Notes under the pieces: generated by a model
Seen by the model: the letters and a program-made list of their open reading frames with translations, nothing else
What the model was told of the DNA's origin: nothing
Database searches by the model: none
Source of the DNA: an uncultured Porphyromonadaceae bacterium
GTDB taxonomy: Bacteria; Bacteroidota; Bacteroidia; Bacteroidales; Muribaculaceae
DNA: 10,093 nt
NCBI GenBank assembly: GCA_900554265.1
Contig: USGZ01000034.1
Span: 1-10,093, forward strand
Direction: 5' to 3'
Made by a program: the position numbers and the translations under genes
Shown here: positions 1 to 6,433 of the stretch, piece by piece
Layout of the letters: each line of letters opens with the position of its first letter
How positions within the stretch are numbered: position 1 is the stretch's first letter

Positions 1-2
1 CC

Positions 3-41
3 CCGCGCCCCGACAGCTTCCACCAAGCCGCCGGGGCGCGG
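3..41. terminator. GC-rich hairpin, possible terminator after the ATPase gene
   Basis: A perfect 10-bp inverted repeat, CCGCGCCCCG (3-12) and CGGGGCGCGG (32-41), encloses a 19-nt loop. It starts 16 nt past the stop codon of the minus-strand AAA ATPase gene, where a terminator would be expected. Any U-run on the minus strand would lie beyond position 1 and cannot be seen, so its role as a terminator is inference. It could instead be a structured element of the next, unseen region. Confidence 0.4.
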
Positions 42-57
42 TGCGTATGGAGGCGAC

Positions 58-1296
58 TCAAAATCTATTGACTGAAACCATATCTATAGAGAGTCCGTTC
101 CATTCGAGCTGACCTTGGTCTGAGTGGGTAATCAGAAGAAGATTATCGCAGCGGAGTTCTTCGGCTGCTTCGGCGAGTGCTTCGAGTTCGCGTTTACGCG
201 TTTTCTCGGAGCTTACATTATGGCATACTTGAATCAGACGCTCTACCTTGGGCCCTCTCCGGGTCACAAAGTCTATTTCCCTATCGTTGCGCGTACGATA
301 GTAGAACAAGGTCTTCCCCAGCACATATCCGCGGCGAAGCAGTTCCACGAATACCTGATTCTCCAGGAGTCTGCCGAGATTTTCGCTTAGATTGAAGGCA
401 GTACTTTGTATGAAACCGTTGTCGACGACATATACTTTTTTCGGCGCTTTGTTCATCAGCTTCAGTTTGTTGTTGAACCTTGGCAGATAGAAGAACAGGT
501 AAGGCTCGTTGAGGTAATTGCAGAACTTTTTGGTAGTGGCTACGCTCGAAAACCCGAGTTCACCGGCGAGTTCGTTGGCCGAGACCGGATTACAGAAATT
601 AGAGAGCAAGTAGGTGGCCAGGTTATATAGGTCGGTTGTATTCCTTACATTATGTCGCTTGGCGACATCTTTCAGCAGAATCGAATCAAACAGAGTGGAG
701 AGATAACTCTTGGTTATGCTGCGTGCCGGAATCGTCTCCGGATAGCCGCCATTGCGCATATAGTCATCAGCCAGCATCAGGACCTGCGCCGCTTCTTCCT
801 CGCGGCCCGGGGTGAGATTCTTCCAATTCATGGTCTCATTGAGGCTGAAAGGCAACATTTCGATCTGGAGATAGCGTCCCGTAAGCACCGACGCCATTTC
901 GCTGCTTAGCATTCGGGCATTACTTCCGGTTATTATCAGATTCTTTCCGCGGCGGTAGAGTTTGCTCACCCACAAATCCCAATCCGGGAGATTCTGAATT
1001 TCATCAAGCAACATGAATTCATAACCCGGATAGACATCATCGAGCGCTGCCATCGCCAAATCCTCATCCCATTTAGCGAGAAGCTGATTATCGTCGAAAT
1101 TGAGATAGGCAAAGTTCTTGCCCTGCAACATAAGCAAAGCGAAAACGGACTTGCCGACGCGTCGGGGGCCGGTTATAAGTTTTATAAGAGGATTCCTCAA
1201 AAGTTCCTCCGCATCATACTTAGTCTGCCGTTGCTGGTATGGACGCGAAAGCAGTTCGTCACGCTCCGCCCGTTGGCTGATAATAGTAGTTTTCAT
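58..1296 (-). CDS. AAA ATPase with DUF4143 C-terminal region
   Basis: This 412-residue protein has a P-loop GPRRVGKS (residues 43-50), a Walker B stretch FMLLDEI (94-100, D98/E99) and a sensor-1-like ITGSNARML (122-130). That is the arrangement of the AAA_14/DUF4143 ATPases, which are abundant in Bacteroidota. After a middle winged-helix-like region (VSANELAGELGFSS), the C-terminal part has REIDFV followed by LIQVC. In PD-(D/E)XK nuclease-like relatives this second position is usually ExK, so the canonical nuclease site looks absent. The reading frame is open back to a TTG at 1317, but that codon lies inside the -7 box (1315-1322), upstream of the expected transcription start. The ATG at 1296 (MKTTII) is therefore the start, with a leader of only about a dozen nt. 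It stands alone, with its own promoter and an operator-like array upstream. The cellular role of the family is unknown to me; ATP binding is well supported. Confidence 0.9.
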   Translation of the reverse strand: MKTTIISQRAERDELLSRPYQQRQTKYDAEELLRNPLIKLITGPRRVGKSVFALLMLQGKNFAYLNFDDNQLLAKWDEDLAMAALDDVYPGYEFMLLDEIQNLPDWDLWVSKLYRRGKNLIITGSNARMLSSEMASVLTGRYLQIEMLPFSLNETMNWKNLTPGREEEAAQVLMLADDYMRNGGYPETIPARSITKSYLSTLFDSILLKDVAKRHNVRNTTDLYNLATYLLSNFCNPVSANELAGELGFSSVATTKKFCNYLNEPYLFFYLPRFNNKLKLMNKAPKKVYVVDNGFIQSTAFNLSENLGRLLENQVFVELLRRGYVLGKTLFYYRTRNDREIDFVTRRGPKVERLIQVCHNVSSEKTRKRELEALAEAAEELRCDNLLLITHSDQGQLEWNGLSIDMVSVNRF

Positions 1297-1314
1297 CGCA
1301 GTCTGTTTAGACTG

Positions 1315-1322
1315 CAAAAGTA
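1315..1322 (-). promoter_or_regulatory. -7 promoter box of the ATPase gene
   Basis: On the minus strand this reads TACTTTTG, an exact match to the Bacteroidota -7 consensus TAnnTTTG, 18 nt before the ATG at 1296. Transcription would start near 1308. Where a -33 TTTG is expected (about 1343-1346) the sequence is GTGA, so the upstream half is poor. That fits a promoter needing, or blocked by, a protein bound at the adjacent repeats. The regulation is inference. Confidence 0.65.
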
Positions 1323-1327
1323 GCGAA

Positions 1328-1402
1328 TTTTATTCAATATATTCACTGTATTGAATAAAAAACGGATTTTTTATTCAATAGACCCTGCAAAATTGAATAA
1401 AA
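1328..1402. repeat. Array of four alternating TTTTATTCAATA elements (putative operator)
   Basis: The same 12-mer occurs four times with alternating orientation: TTTTATTCAATA at 1328-1339, its inverse TATTGAATAAAA at 1349-1360, the forward form at 1369-1380, and AATTGAATAAAA (one mismatch) at 1391-1402. Centres are 21, 20 and 22 bp apart, about two helical turns, so all copies face the same side of the DNA. The first copy begins 5 bp upstream of the ATPase -7 box and lies between the -7 and -33 positions. This is what a cooperative operator for a regulator, possibly the ATPase itself, would look like. The binding protein is unknown. Confidence 0.6.
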
Positions 1403-1561
1403 CCGCAGCATCCCCGGCTTGTCGCAAGACATTTCGCCACCTTACAAGGAATCACGATTATTGAAGCCTGATGGTATAAAATTTTGCGATTATAGGGGCG
1501 GTTTTGCAAAAAAACTGAGTTTAGATGGATATGTCTTACGAGTGTGATAAATCAGTCGGCT

Positions 1562-1957
1562 TCAGACTGTAATCTCGACGAGGTTGCCTTCGGGGTCAGC
1601 GATGATGCTTTCGTAGTATCCGTCGCCGGTGGTGCGCGGATTGCCGAGGATGGGTATACCTTCGAGCCTCATGCGCTCGGTTAGTTCGTCGACTGCTTCC
1701 TCGCTGCCTGCCGATATGGCTATATGGCTGAATCCGCGAAGCTTACCGGAGGCGGCAGCGTCCGTAATTCCGGGTTCGTTCATTATCTCGAGCCTGGCGT
1801 CGCCGTCGGGAAAAGTTAGGAAATATGAGGTGAAATCTCTCCTTGGGTTATGGTACCTGGGGCCTGCGGTCGCGCCGAACCAGCGGCAGTAGAAATCCTT
1901 GAGCAACTCGATGTCGCGGGCAAGGATAGCTATATGAGTGATTTTCATTCTTATCAT
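1562..1957 (-). CDS. VOC-family (glyoxalase/bleomycin-resistance fold) metalloprotein
   Basis: The 131-residue protein has the paired beta-alpha-beta-beta-beta modules of the vicinal oxygen chelate superfamily. Four candidate metal ligands sit at the positions used by glyoxalase I: H8 (ITHIAI), E57 (RLEIM), H78 (FSHIAI) and E128 (LVEITV). Its length matches small single-polypeptide lactoylglutathione-lyase-like proteins, which act as dimers in the cytoplasm. The fold is used by isomerases, dioxygenases and drug-binding proteins, so the substrate cannot be named. The ATG at 1957 overlaps the TGA of the upstream acyltransferase gene (ATGA), implying translational coupling; an in-frame ATG at 1948 (MKITHI) is an alternative start. 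No clear terminator hairpin follows; a T-run on the minus strand near 1508-1514 lacks a good stem. Confidence 0.85.
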   Translation of the reverse strand: MIRMKITHIAILARDIELLKDFYCRWFGATAGPRYHNPRRDFTSYFLTFPDGDARLEIMNEPGITDAAASGKLRGFSHIAISAGSEEAVDELTERMRLEGIPILGNPRTTGDGYYESIIADPEGNLVEITV

Positions 1958-3126
1958 TTCGGGCGCTTATGCAGGAATCTCTCGGATAGCCAGGCGCGGA
2001 CGGGGAGGTCGTAGACCTTGACGCTGGCGTAAGCCACGGCGATGGAGGCTATGAAGATGCTTACGGCTACCCAGATATGCGTGCCCAGCGGAGCGTCGGC
2101 GTGTTGCGCCGCCCAGTTCATCTGAACGTATATCATCGGGTAGTGGGTGATATAGAGCGGATAGGAAATCATGCCGAGAAACTTGCAGATGGCGATGGTC
2201 TTCCTGCCGGTCAGCGGACTTCCGGCGCCGGCGGCTACGATGGCAGGATATACAAGGAGTATGACTACGGCGCAGTAGAGGCCGTTGAGCCACGGATGCG
2301 TCTCGCCTCCGATGTAGGGCATGACAAGCGTGGCGGCGATTGCCAGCGAGCACCACGTCATGGCCCCGCGTTTAAGATTGATGCGCCATTTGCTCAGGCG
2401 ATAAAGAAGCAGACCGCCGAAGAAGGGATAGAGCAGACGGCACATGCCGATATATATATGTTCCGGCGTCAGGCCGAAACCGCCGATAACAGTATATTTG
2501 GCATAATCGCGGATTACGAGCAGCCCGGTGACGTCGATGTTCAGGGCCAGGTCGATTGTCAGGAATCCCGAAAGGACCACAAATACCGCGAGCACGATGG
2601 TACTGAACCGGCGGATGAAGAGGGCGTAGAGGATATTGGCCACATATTCCCACAGAAGCGACCACTGGGCGCCGTTCAGCGAGTTGATTTCCCGCCAGCC
2701 GCGGATGTCCATCGAGGGAGGCGTCGGGAACATGAGGCAGCCGAGCACCATTATCAGCAACACTTTCCACCAGGGCGTCTGCATCACCAGCTCGAAGCCC
2801 GGAGCCGCGCCGAAATAGAACCAGAAGGCGCCAATCAGCGTGCCGAGAATCACCATCGGCTGCAGGCGGATGAGACGACGCTTGAAGAAGTTCCACGTGC
2901 TCATGCGTTTCCAGCGGTCGTCGTAGGCATAGCCTATCACGAAACCCGAAAGCCCGAAGAAGAAATCGACGGCAAGGTAGCCGTGGTTCAGAATCTGTTC
3001 GCTCGGCCCGGCGGAATAGGTCTCGAAAAGGTGGAACGCCACCACCATCATGGCGGCCACGCCACGCAGGCCGTCGAGTATCTCGAATCTCGGTTTGGAG
3101 GACAGGGGTATGGTTTCGGATGCCAT
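1954..3126 (-). CDS. Acyltransferase 3 family membrane protein (OafA/YrhL type)
   Basis: This 390-residue, very hydrophobic protein starts with the family signature: ILDGLRGVAAMMVVAFHLFE at residues 16-35 with conserved R21 and H32 (the proposed catalytic histidine), then DFFFGLSGFVIGY (54-66) and FKRRLIRLQP (81-90). About ten membrane segments follow, as is usual for the family. Such enzymes move acyl groups, often acetyl, across the inner membrane onto sugars of O-antigen, capsule, peptidoglycan or small molecules; the acceptor here is unknown. The SGNH domain fused in some relatives is absent. The ATG at 3126 lies 25 nt downstream of an exact -7 box. The stop overlaps the VOC gene start, so the two form a coupled two-gene operon. 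An HxlR-type regulator remnant lies just upstream. Confidence 0.9.
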   Translation of the reverse strand: MASETIPLSSKPRFEILDGLRGVAAMMVVAFHLFETYSAGPSEQILNHGYLAVDFFFGLSGFVIGYAYDDRWKRMSTWNFFKRRLIRLQPMVILGTLIGAFWFYFGAAPGFELVMQTPWWKVLLIMVLGCLMFPTPPSMDIRGWREINSLNGAQWSLLWEYVANILYALFIRRFSTIVLAVFVVLSGFLTIDLALNIDVTGLLVIRDYAKYTVIGGFGLTPEHIYIGMCRLLYPFFGGLLLYRLSKWRINLKRGAMTWCSLAIAATLVMPYIGGETHPWLNGLYCAVVILLVYPAIVAAGAGSPLTGRKTIAICKFLGMISYPLYITHYPMIYVQMNWAAQHADAPLGTHIWVAVSIFIASIAVAYASVKVYDLPVRAWLSERFLHKRPK

Positions 3127-3151
3127 GTCTGTGCTGATTGGTTTTCGGCCG

Positions 3152-3159
3152 CAAAATTA
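3152..3159 (-). promoter_or_regulatory. -7 promoter box of the acyltransferase-VOC operon
   Basis: The minus strand reads TAATTTTG, matching the Bacteroidota -7 consensus TAnnTTTG, 25 nt upstream of the acyltransferase ATG. Transcription should start near 3145. The -33 position around 3180 reads AAAT rather than TTTG, so the promoter is only half consensus and may depend on a regulator. Confidence 0.6.
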
Positions 3160-3180
3160 GCGAAATTTTATTTTACCCGA

Positions 3181-3205
3181 TTTATTAAAATTCCAAAATA
3201 ATAAA
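3181..3205. promoter_or_regulatory. AT-rich inverted repeat upstream of the acyltransferase promoter
   Basis: TTTATTA (3181-3187) and TAATAAA (3199-3205) form a perfect 7-bp inverted repeat with an 11-nt centre. It begins 21 bp upstream of the -7 box, over and beyond the -33 region. The position suits an operator, perhaps for the neighbouring HxlR-type regulator. Such repeats also arise by chance in AT-rich spacers, so this is tentative. Confidence 0.3.
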
Positions 3206-3236
3206 CCCGCACCCCTCCTCACGATTATAAATTTCG

Positions 3237-3581
3237 TCAACGCCCGGATTCCTTCTGCTTCTTGTGGCTCGAGCGGTCGAGGAGGATTGCCGGCATATTG
3301 GCTTTTGCCCAGCCGATCAGCGAGTCGATGTGGGGAAAGAGCGAGCGGGCGCGGTCCGTGATGCTGTATTCGACCCGCGGCGGGACCTCGGCATAGATTT
3401 TGCGCGTCACGAAGCCGTCCTCCTGGAGCGTACGCAGTGTGTTGGTGAGCATCTTCTGTGAGATGTCCGGAATCCCGTGGCGCAGGGCGTTGAAGCGCAT
3501 TGTCGGCTGCATGCTCAGGGTATAGAGGACCAGCAGCGACCATTTGTCGCTGAACCGCGAAAGAATATTGCGAATCGGGGT
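3237..3581 (-). pseudogene. 5'-truncated HxlR-family winged-helix regulator
   Basis: The frame encodes the HxlR winged-helix domain: TPIRNILSRFSDKWSLLVLY, then MRFNALRHGIPDISQKMLT (recognition region) and PPRVEYSITDRARSLFPHID (wing and dimer helix). In the family a cysteine normally precedes PIRN, with 10-25 residues ahead of it. Here a threonine stands there and homology stops. The frame stays open to a TAA at 3618-3620 but contains no ATG, GTG or TTG before the internal ATG at 3512, which would delete the first helix. The break falls a few bases from the surface gene's terminator hairpin (3587-3631), and I see no promoter. The gene is therefore probably a remnant, or is expressed only as an N-terminally shortened product (3237-3512, 91 residues). 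HxlR proteins often sense electrophile or redox stress and control nearby detoxification genes, sometimes VOC enzymes such as that of the adjacent operon; that link is inference. Confidence 0.7.
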
Positions 3582-3586
3582 AAATA

Positions 3587-3631
3587 CGAAAAGGAGATAA
3601 ACACCTGCTATTGGTGCTTATCTCCTTTTCG
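3587..3631 (-). terminator. Long hairpin terminator of the surface-protein gene
   Basis: CGAAAAGGAGATAA (3587-3600) pairs perfectly with TTATCTCCTTTTCG (3618-3631). Inside this, after one A-C mismatch, CACC pairs with GGTG around a 7-nt loop. It begins 19 nt after the surface gene's TAA. On the minus strand the 3' arm ends in CCTTTTCG and runs on into TATTT, a U-rich tail typical of intrinsic terminators. Because of its A and T tracts it may act in both directions. Its distal edge abuts the truncated regulator gene. Confidence 0.85.
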
Positions 3632-3650
3632 ATTTCTGTTATGAAGAGCT

Positions 3651-5925
3651 TTATCTGTTCCGAACCACAACCTTCTTGCCGCCGATGATATAGATTCCCG
3701 CGGGGAGGTTCTTCACGTCGCTGTAGATTCTTTCTCCGGAGAGATTATAGATGTATCCGGCATCAGTTCCGGCCGCCTCTATGGCATCGATGCCGGTATT
3801 GATATCCTCCTCCACGACGAAGGTGCCGTCGGGGTTCTCTGTGGCCTTATATCCCTGAGCGACATATTCGTCGGCCGGTCTCTCGCTGTATGAGCCGCCT
3901 TGCAGCTGAATCGTGGAGTTGGCCCCTGTGGTCATAAGCGGACCATCGAAATATCCGTCGGATACGTTGGCCGCCGAGGAGTAGGTTGTCCCGTCCTGGT
4001 TGGATACCATGAGAGCCGCCTCGCTGCCGTGGAAGTTACCGCCCTCGACATTGAGCGTGCCGCCGGTAGTATAGATATAAAGAGGATAGTTGGCGGTATA
4101 CGTTCCGCCGTCGACTGTTACCTGAGAGCCGTTGGCGACGGCTACGCATGCCGCACAGAAACCATTTGTCGACGTATTGGTCATTGTGCAGTCCGTGAAT
4201 TTGGCCGTACTGCCCGAAACTTCGAATACAGGACCGCGATTAGTATTCACAGTCACGCCGTCGAAATTGATTGAACAGTTATCTTTTGTCTGGAACACTC
4301 CCACATTCTCAACGGTGCTGTTGTAATTATATACGCCGCCCTTGATATTGATATTGAGCCTGTCATAATCGTGTCCGTTGATTATGCTCCATGCCTTGCA
4401 TGACTTGAGATCGACATTCACATTGGTGAAATCTATCGACTGACCGTTAGCGCAGAATTTGAAGAAACAGGTGTCGTAGACTATTCCCTCGAAATTTACA
4501 TCGGAAGCGGTCAGCTTTGTGTCCTCGTAAGCTACACCTCTGACAGTAAAGGCGATTAAACCGAAGGAATTGGTATTGGTGTCGGGAGTGACAATTGTTC
4601 CGGCGGTATCGCCAATGTCGCTCTTACCGTCGATTATGAATTCCGGGCCATTGATGCAGAACATCGCGTTGCGGGCAACATTATTGGTGAGTGTCTTGCC
4701 GTTGAGGTCGAGGGTCACGGATTTTGTTAGGCGAATCACATCGGCGATATCCTGATCCTTGAAAACGACGACTTCCTGACCTTCTTCAGCCGCTTCGAAT
4801 GCTTCGGCGAGCGTGGTATAGGGTGTGGTGCCTACGTATGCGGCTATATCGGAGGTAAGAGGAGCCGCGATATAGACTGTCTTGCCCTCCGCATCCGTTG
4901 TCTGCACCATCGAACTGTTCTCCGCAACCTCAATTGTCGAGCGGGTGTCGACGCTGATCGGGCCGTTGAAGGTGCCGGCTGCCACATTGACGGTCGACTC
5001 ATGCTGGGCATCCTGTTCATTGTCAGCCTTGATGGAAGCGATATTGCCGTTGAAGTTTCCTCCCTCTACATTGAGCGTGCCGCCGGAACTAAAGATATAC
5101 AGAGGATAGTTGGCGGTATAGGTTCCGCCGTCGACTGTTACCTGAGAACCGTTGGAAGGAGCTATGCAGCTCGCGAAATATGAATTCGTAGCTGTATTCG
5201 TCATATCGCAGTTGGTGAATGTAGCTGTACTGCCGACAACATCAAAGATAGGACCTACGGAAGTGTTCACTTTCACGCCGTCGAAATTCACCGAGCTTCC
5301 TGGTCCGCACTGGAACACGCCGGCTGTCTGATTTGTGCTGTTGCAGATATATTCTCCTCCGGTCAGTTTAATATCTACCTTGCGATGATATCCGTTGATG
5401 ATGCTGTAAGTGAGCCCTCCGGTCAGGTTGGCATTTACATTGGTGAAATCCAAGGCCTGTCCGTCAGTACGGAAAGCGAAAAGGGAGCCGGTGTCAGTAG
5501 CGCCCTCGAAAGAGACGTCGGAAGCTATAAGTTTTGTCCCTTCGTAGGCCGTGTTGCTCGCATCGCGGAAGTCAACAAAGCCTAAAGAACTGGTGTTGGT
5601 TTCGGGAGTGATGATGCTGCCGTTCTTTCCGTCGATTGTCAAGGTGATTCCCGAGAGGCGGAACAATCTGTTGCCCGTGACATTGTTGGTAATAGTCTTA
5701 CCGTTTAGGTCGAGGGTCACGGATTTCGTTACCGGTATCATTTCTACCACTTCCAGATTCTCGAGAACGGTTATCGTTTCGTTCTCCTGGGCAGCTGTGA
5801 ACGCTTCGGCGAGCGTCGCGTATTGCACGCTCCCGATGGACGCTTCCTGTGCGTTGGTAGTTAGCGAGTTACCCCCCCCCTATCAACGCCAGGGCGAAGA
5901 GTCCTTTCAGTAAAGGTTTATTCAT
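3651..5925 (-). CDS. Secreted tandem beta-helix surface protein, out of frame at a poly-G tract (phase-OFF form)
   Basis: From the ATG at 5925 the gene reads MNKPLLKGLFALALIGGG, then TAA at 5869-5871, directly after nine G. The mature protein is a long open frame, 3651-5879, offset by one base. With eight (or eleven) G the two parts join: a signal peptide with likely cleavage at TTNA/QEAS, then about 757 residues in all. The mature part holds two homologous modules, about residues 28-360 and 361-690 in the joined form. Each opens with YxTLAEAF and TKSVTLDLNGKT and ends in GSQVTVDGGTYTANYPLYI plus GGTLNVEGGNF, a repeat pattern typical of right-handed beta-helix proteins. The last 50 residues (YNLSGERIY ... 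LPAGIYIIGGKK) match the C-terminal sorting-type tail (Por_Secre_tail-like) of Bacteroidales exported proteins. No catalytic residues of a known lyase are recognisable, so adhesion or glycan binding is only a guess. Starting at the GTG at 5828 (725 residues) would give a product without a signal peptide. Confidence 0.85.
4031..5156. repeat. Two copies of a nearly identical DNA block 1020 bp apart within the surface gene
   Basis: The block at about 4031-4136 recurs at about 5051-5156. Its core, 4081-4134 against 5101-5154, differs at only two of 54 bases. Flanking parts of the two modules have diverged far more. The spacing of 1020 bp is 340 codons, so recombination between the copies would delete or duplicate one beta-helix module in frame. 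The high identity in one patch suggests recent gene conversion or selection. Confidence 0.8.
5872..5880 (-). repeat. Nine-G homopolymer in the signal-peptide coding region (putative phase switch)
   Basis: Nine consecutive C on the plus strand read as nine G in the coding sense, between ATA (Ile15) and TAAC. Nine G gives three glycines and an immediate TAA. Eight G gives IGGGNSLTTNAQEAS and continues into the 725-residue frame. Runs of this length are prone to slipped-strand mispairing, the classic basis of phase variation. Confidence 0.8.
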
Positions 5926-6019
5926 TGTTTAAAGAGATATGGTTATTTTGGCTTTTGCCATTGTTTCATCAAACAGACGTAAAGTTAAATCAAATACAGA
6001 TAATCTATAGGATTGGCAG

Positions 6020-6051
6020 CAAAATTATACATAATTGTCCGATTCTCCAAA
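6020..6051 (-). promoter_or_regulatory. Near-consensus Bacteroidota promoter of the surface-protein gene
   Basis: On the minus strand a -33 TTTG (6051-6048) is followed, after exactly 20 nt, by the -7 box TAATTTTG (6027-6020). This matches the TTTG-N19/21-TAnnTTTG pattern used by the primary sigma factor of Bacteroidota. Transcription would start near 6013, leaving a leader of about 88 nt before the ATG at 5925. A strong constitutive-type promoter fits a gene whose control lies in the reading frame instead. Confidence 0.8.
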
Positions 6052-6176
6052 TTTTATGTCTGCATTTTTGCATTTTAGTATTTGTAGGTTCTGTGTTCAA
6101 CTGATACACTCCGACACTACCGCCGCCCAACCGATATTTTTCGCTGCCCCCGAAAGGAGGACAATTTTAAGAAAAT

Positions 6177-6217
6177 AAATAAGCCAAACTGCTGTGAATT
6201 AGCAATTTGGCTTATTT
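6177..6217 (-). terminator. Terminator after tRNA-Lys
   Basis: AAATAAGCCAAA (6177-6188) pairs perfectly with TTTGGCTTATTT (6206-6217). Inside, after one mismatch, TGCT pairs with AGCA around a 7-nt loop. It begins 4 nt past the CCA end of the tRNA gene, and the minus strand continues in TATTTTCTTAAAATT, a U-rich tail. It insulates the tRNA from the surface-protein promoter about 125 nt further on. Confidence 0.85.
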
Positions 6218-6220
6218 TAT

Positions 6221-6296
6221 TGGTGATCCGCGTGGGGCTCGAACCCACGACCCCAACATTAAAAGTGTTGTGCTCTACCAGCTGAGCTAGCGAATC
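6221..6296 (-). tRNA. tRNA-Lys (anticodon UUU)
   Basis: The 76-nt minus-strand sequence folds as a complete cloverleaf. The acceptor arms GATTCGC and GCGGATC pair, with one T-G wobble. The D stem is GCTC/GAGC. The anticodon stem CAACA/TGTTG carries the loop CTTTTAA, giving anticodon TTT. The T arm is GTGGG-TTCGAGC-CCCAC. Discriminator A is followed by an encoded CCA. It reads the lysine codons AAA and AAG. It has its own promoter and terminator, so it forms a single-gene transcription unit. It sits at the border between the conserved genes on the right and the accessory-looking genes on the left. Confidence 0.97.
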
Positions 6297-6336
6297 TCCG
6301 GTTGCCCTGCGGGGGCATCTCCCCGTAAAAGCGATG

Positions 6337-6368
6337 CAAAGTTACAATATTTCTGCGGTCTGTGCAAA
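6337..6368 (-). promoter_or_regulatory. Promoter of tRNA-Lys
   Basis: A -33 TTTG (6368-6365) lies exactly 20 nt upstream of the -7 box TAACTTTG (6344-6337), the Bacteroidota consensus arrangement. The start of transcription near 6330 would leave a 5' leader of about 34 nt to be removed by RNase P. Confidence 0.8.
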
Positions 6369-6412
6369 TTTTTGTTGCGCTTTTTGTGCGACCGCTCCAA
6401 AATGCGTCGCGA

Positions 6413-6433
6413 AAGCGCTGGATTTCAGCGCTT
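6413..6433 (-). terminator. Small hairpin overlapping the pyrF stop codon, weak terminator candidate
   Basis: AAGCGCTG (6413-6420) and CAGCGCTT (6426-6433) form a perfect 8-bp stem with a 5-nt loop that includes part of the pyrF TAA. On the minus strand only TTCGCG follows, with no U-run, so intrinsic termination would be weak. It may instead protect the 3' end of the message. Confidence 0.35.

Noticed and set aside
1297..1317. Longer N-terminus of the ATPase from a TTG at 1317
   Set aside because: The TTG is part of the -7 promoter box TACTTTTG and lies upstream of the predicted transcript start; the ATG at 1296 fits better.
1403..1561. Spacer between the operator array and the VOC gene
   Set aside because: No frame, promoter match or convincing hairpin; a near-miss -7 box (AAATTTTG) on the plus strand and a T-run without a stem were not enough to call.
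2077..3201. Long plus-strand frame opposite the acyltransferase gene
   Set aside because: It is antisense to a gene with clear family motifs, and its charged, low-complexity product is typical of a GC-driven shadow frame.
3157..3543. 128-codon minus-strand frame over the HxlR remnant
   Set aside because: It overlaps the frame that shows HxlR homology and has no recognisable domain of its own.
5929..5969. Two tiny upstream frames (8 and 10 codons) in the leader of the surface gene
   Set aside because: They could act in leader control, but frames this short occur by chance in AT-rich leaders and nothing else supports them.
6052..6176. Spacer between the surface-gene promoter and the tRNA terminator, with a plus-strand AGGAGG-like motif
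   Set aside because: No reading frame follows the motif and Bacteroidota rarely rely on such sites; nothing functional seen.
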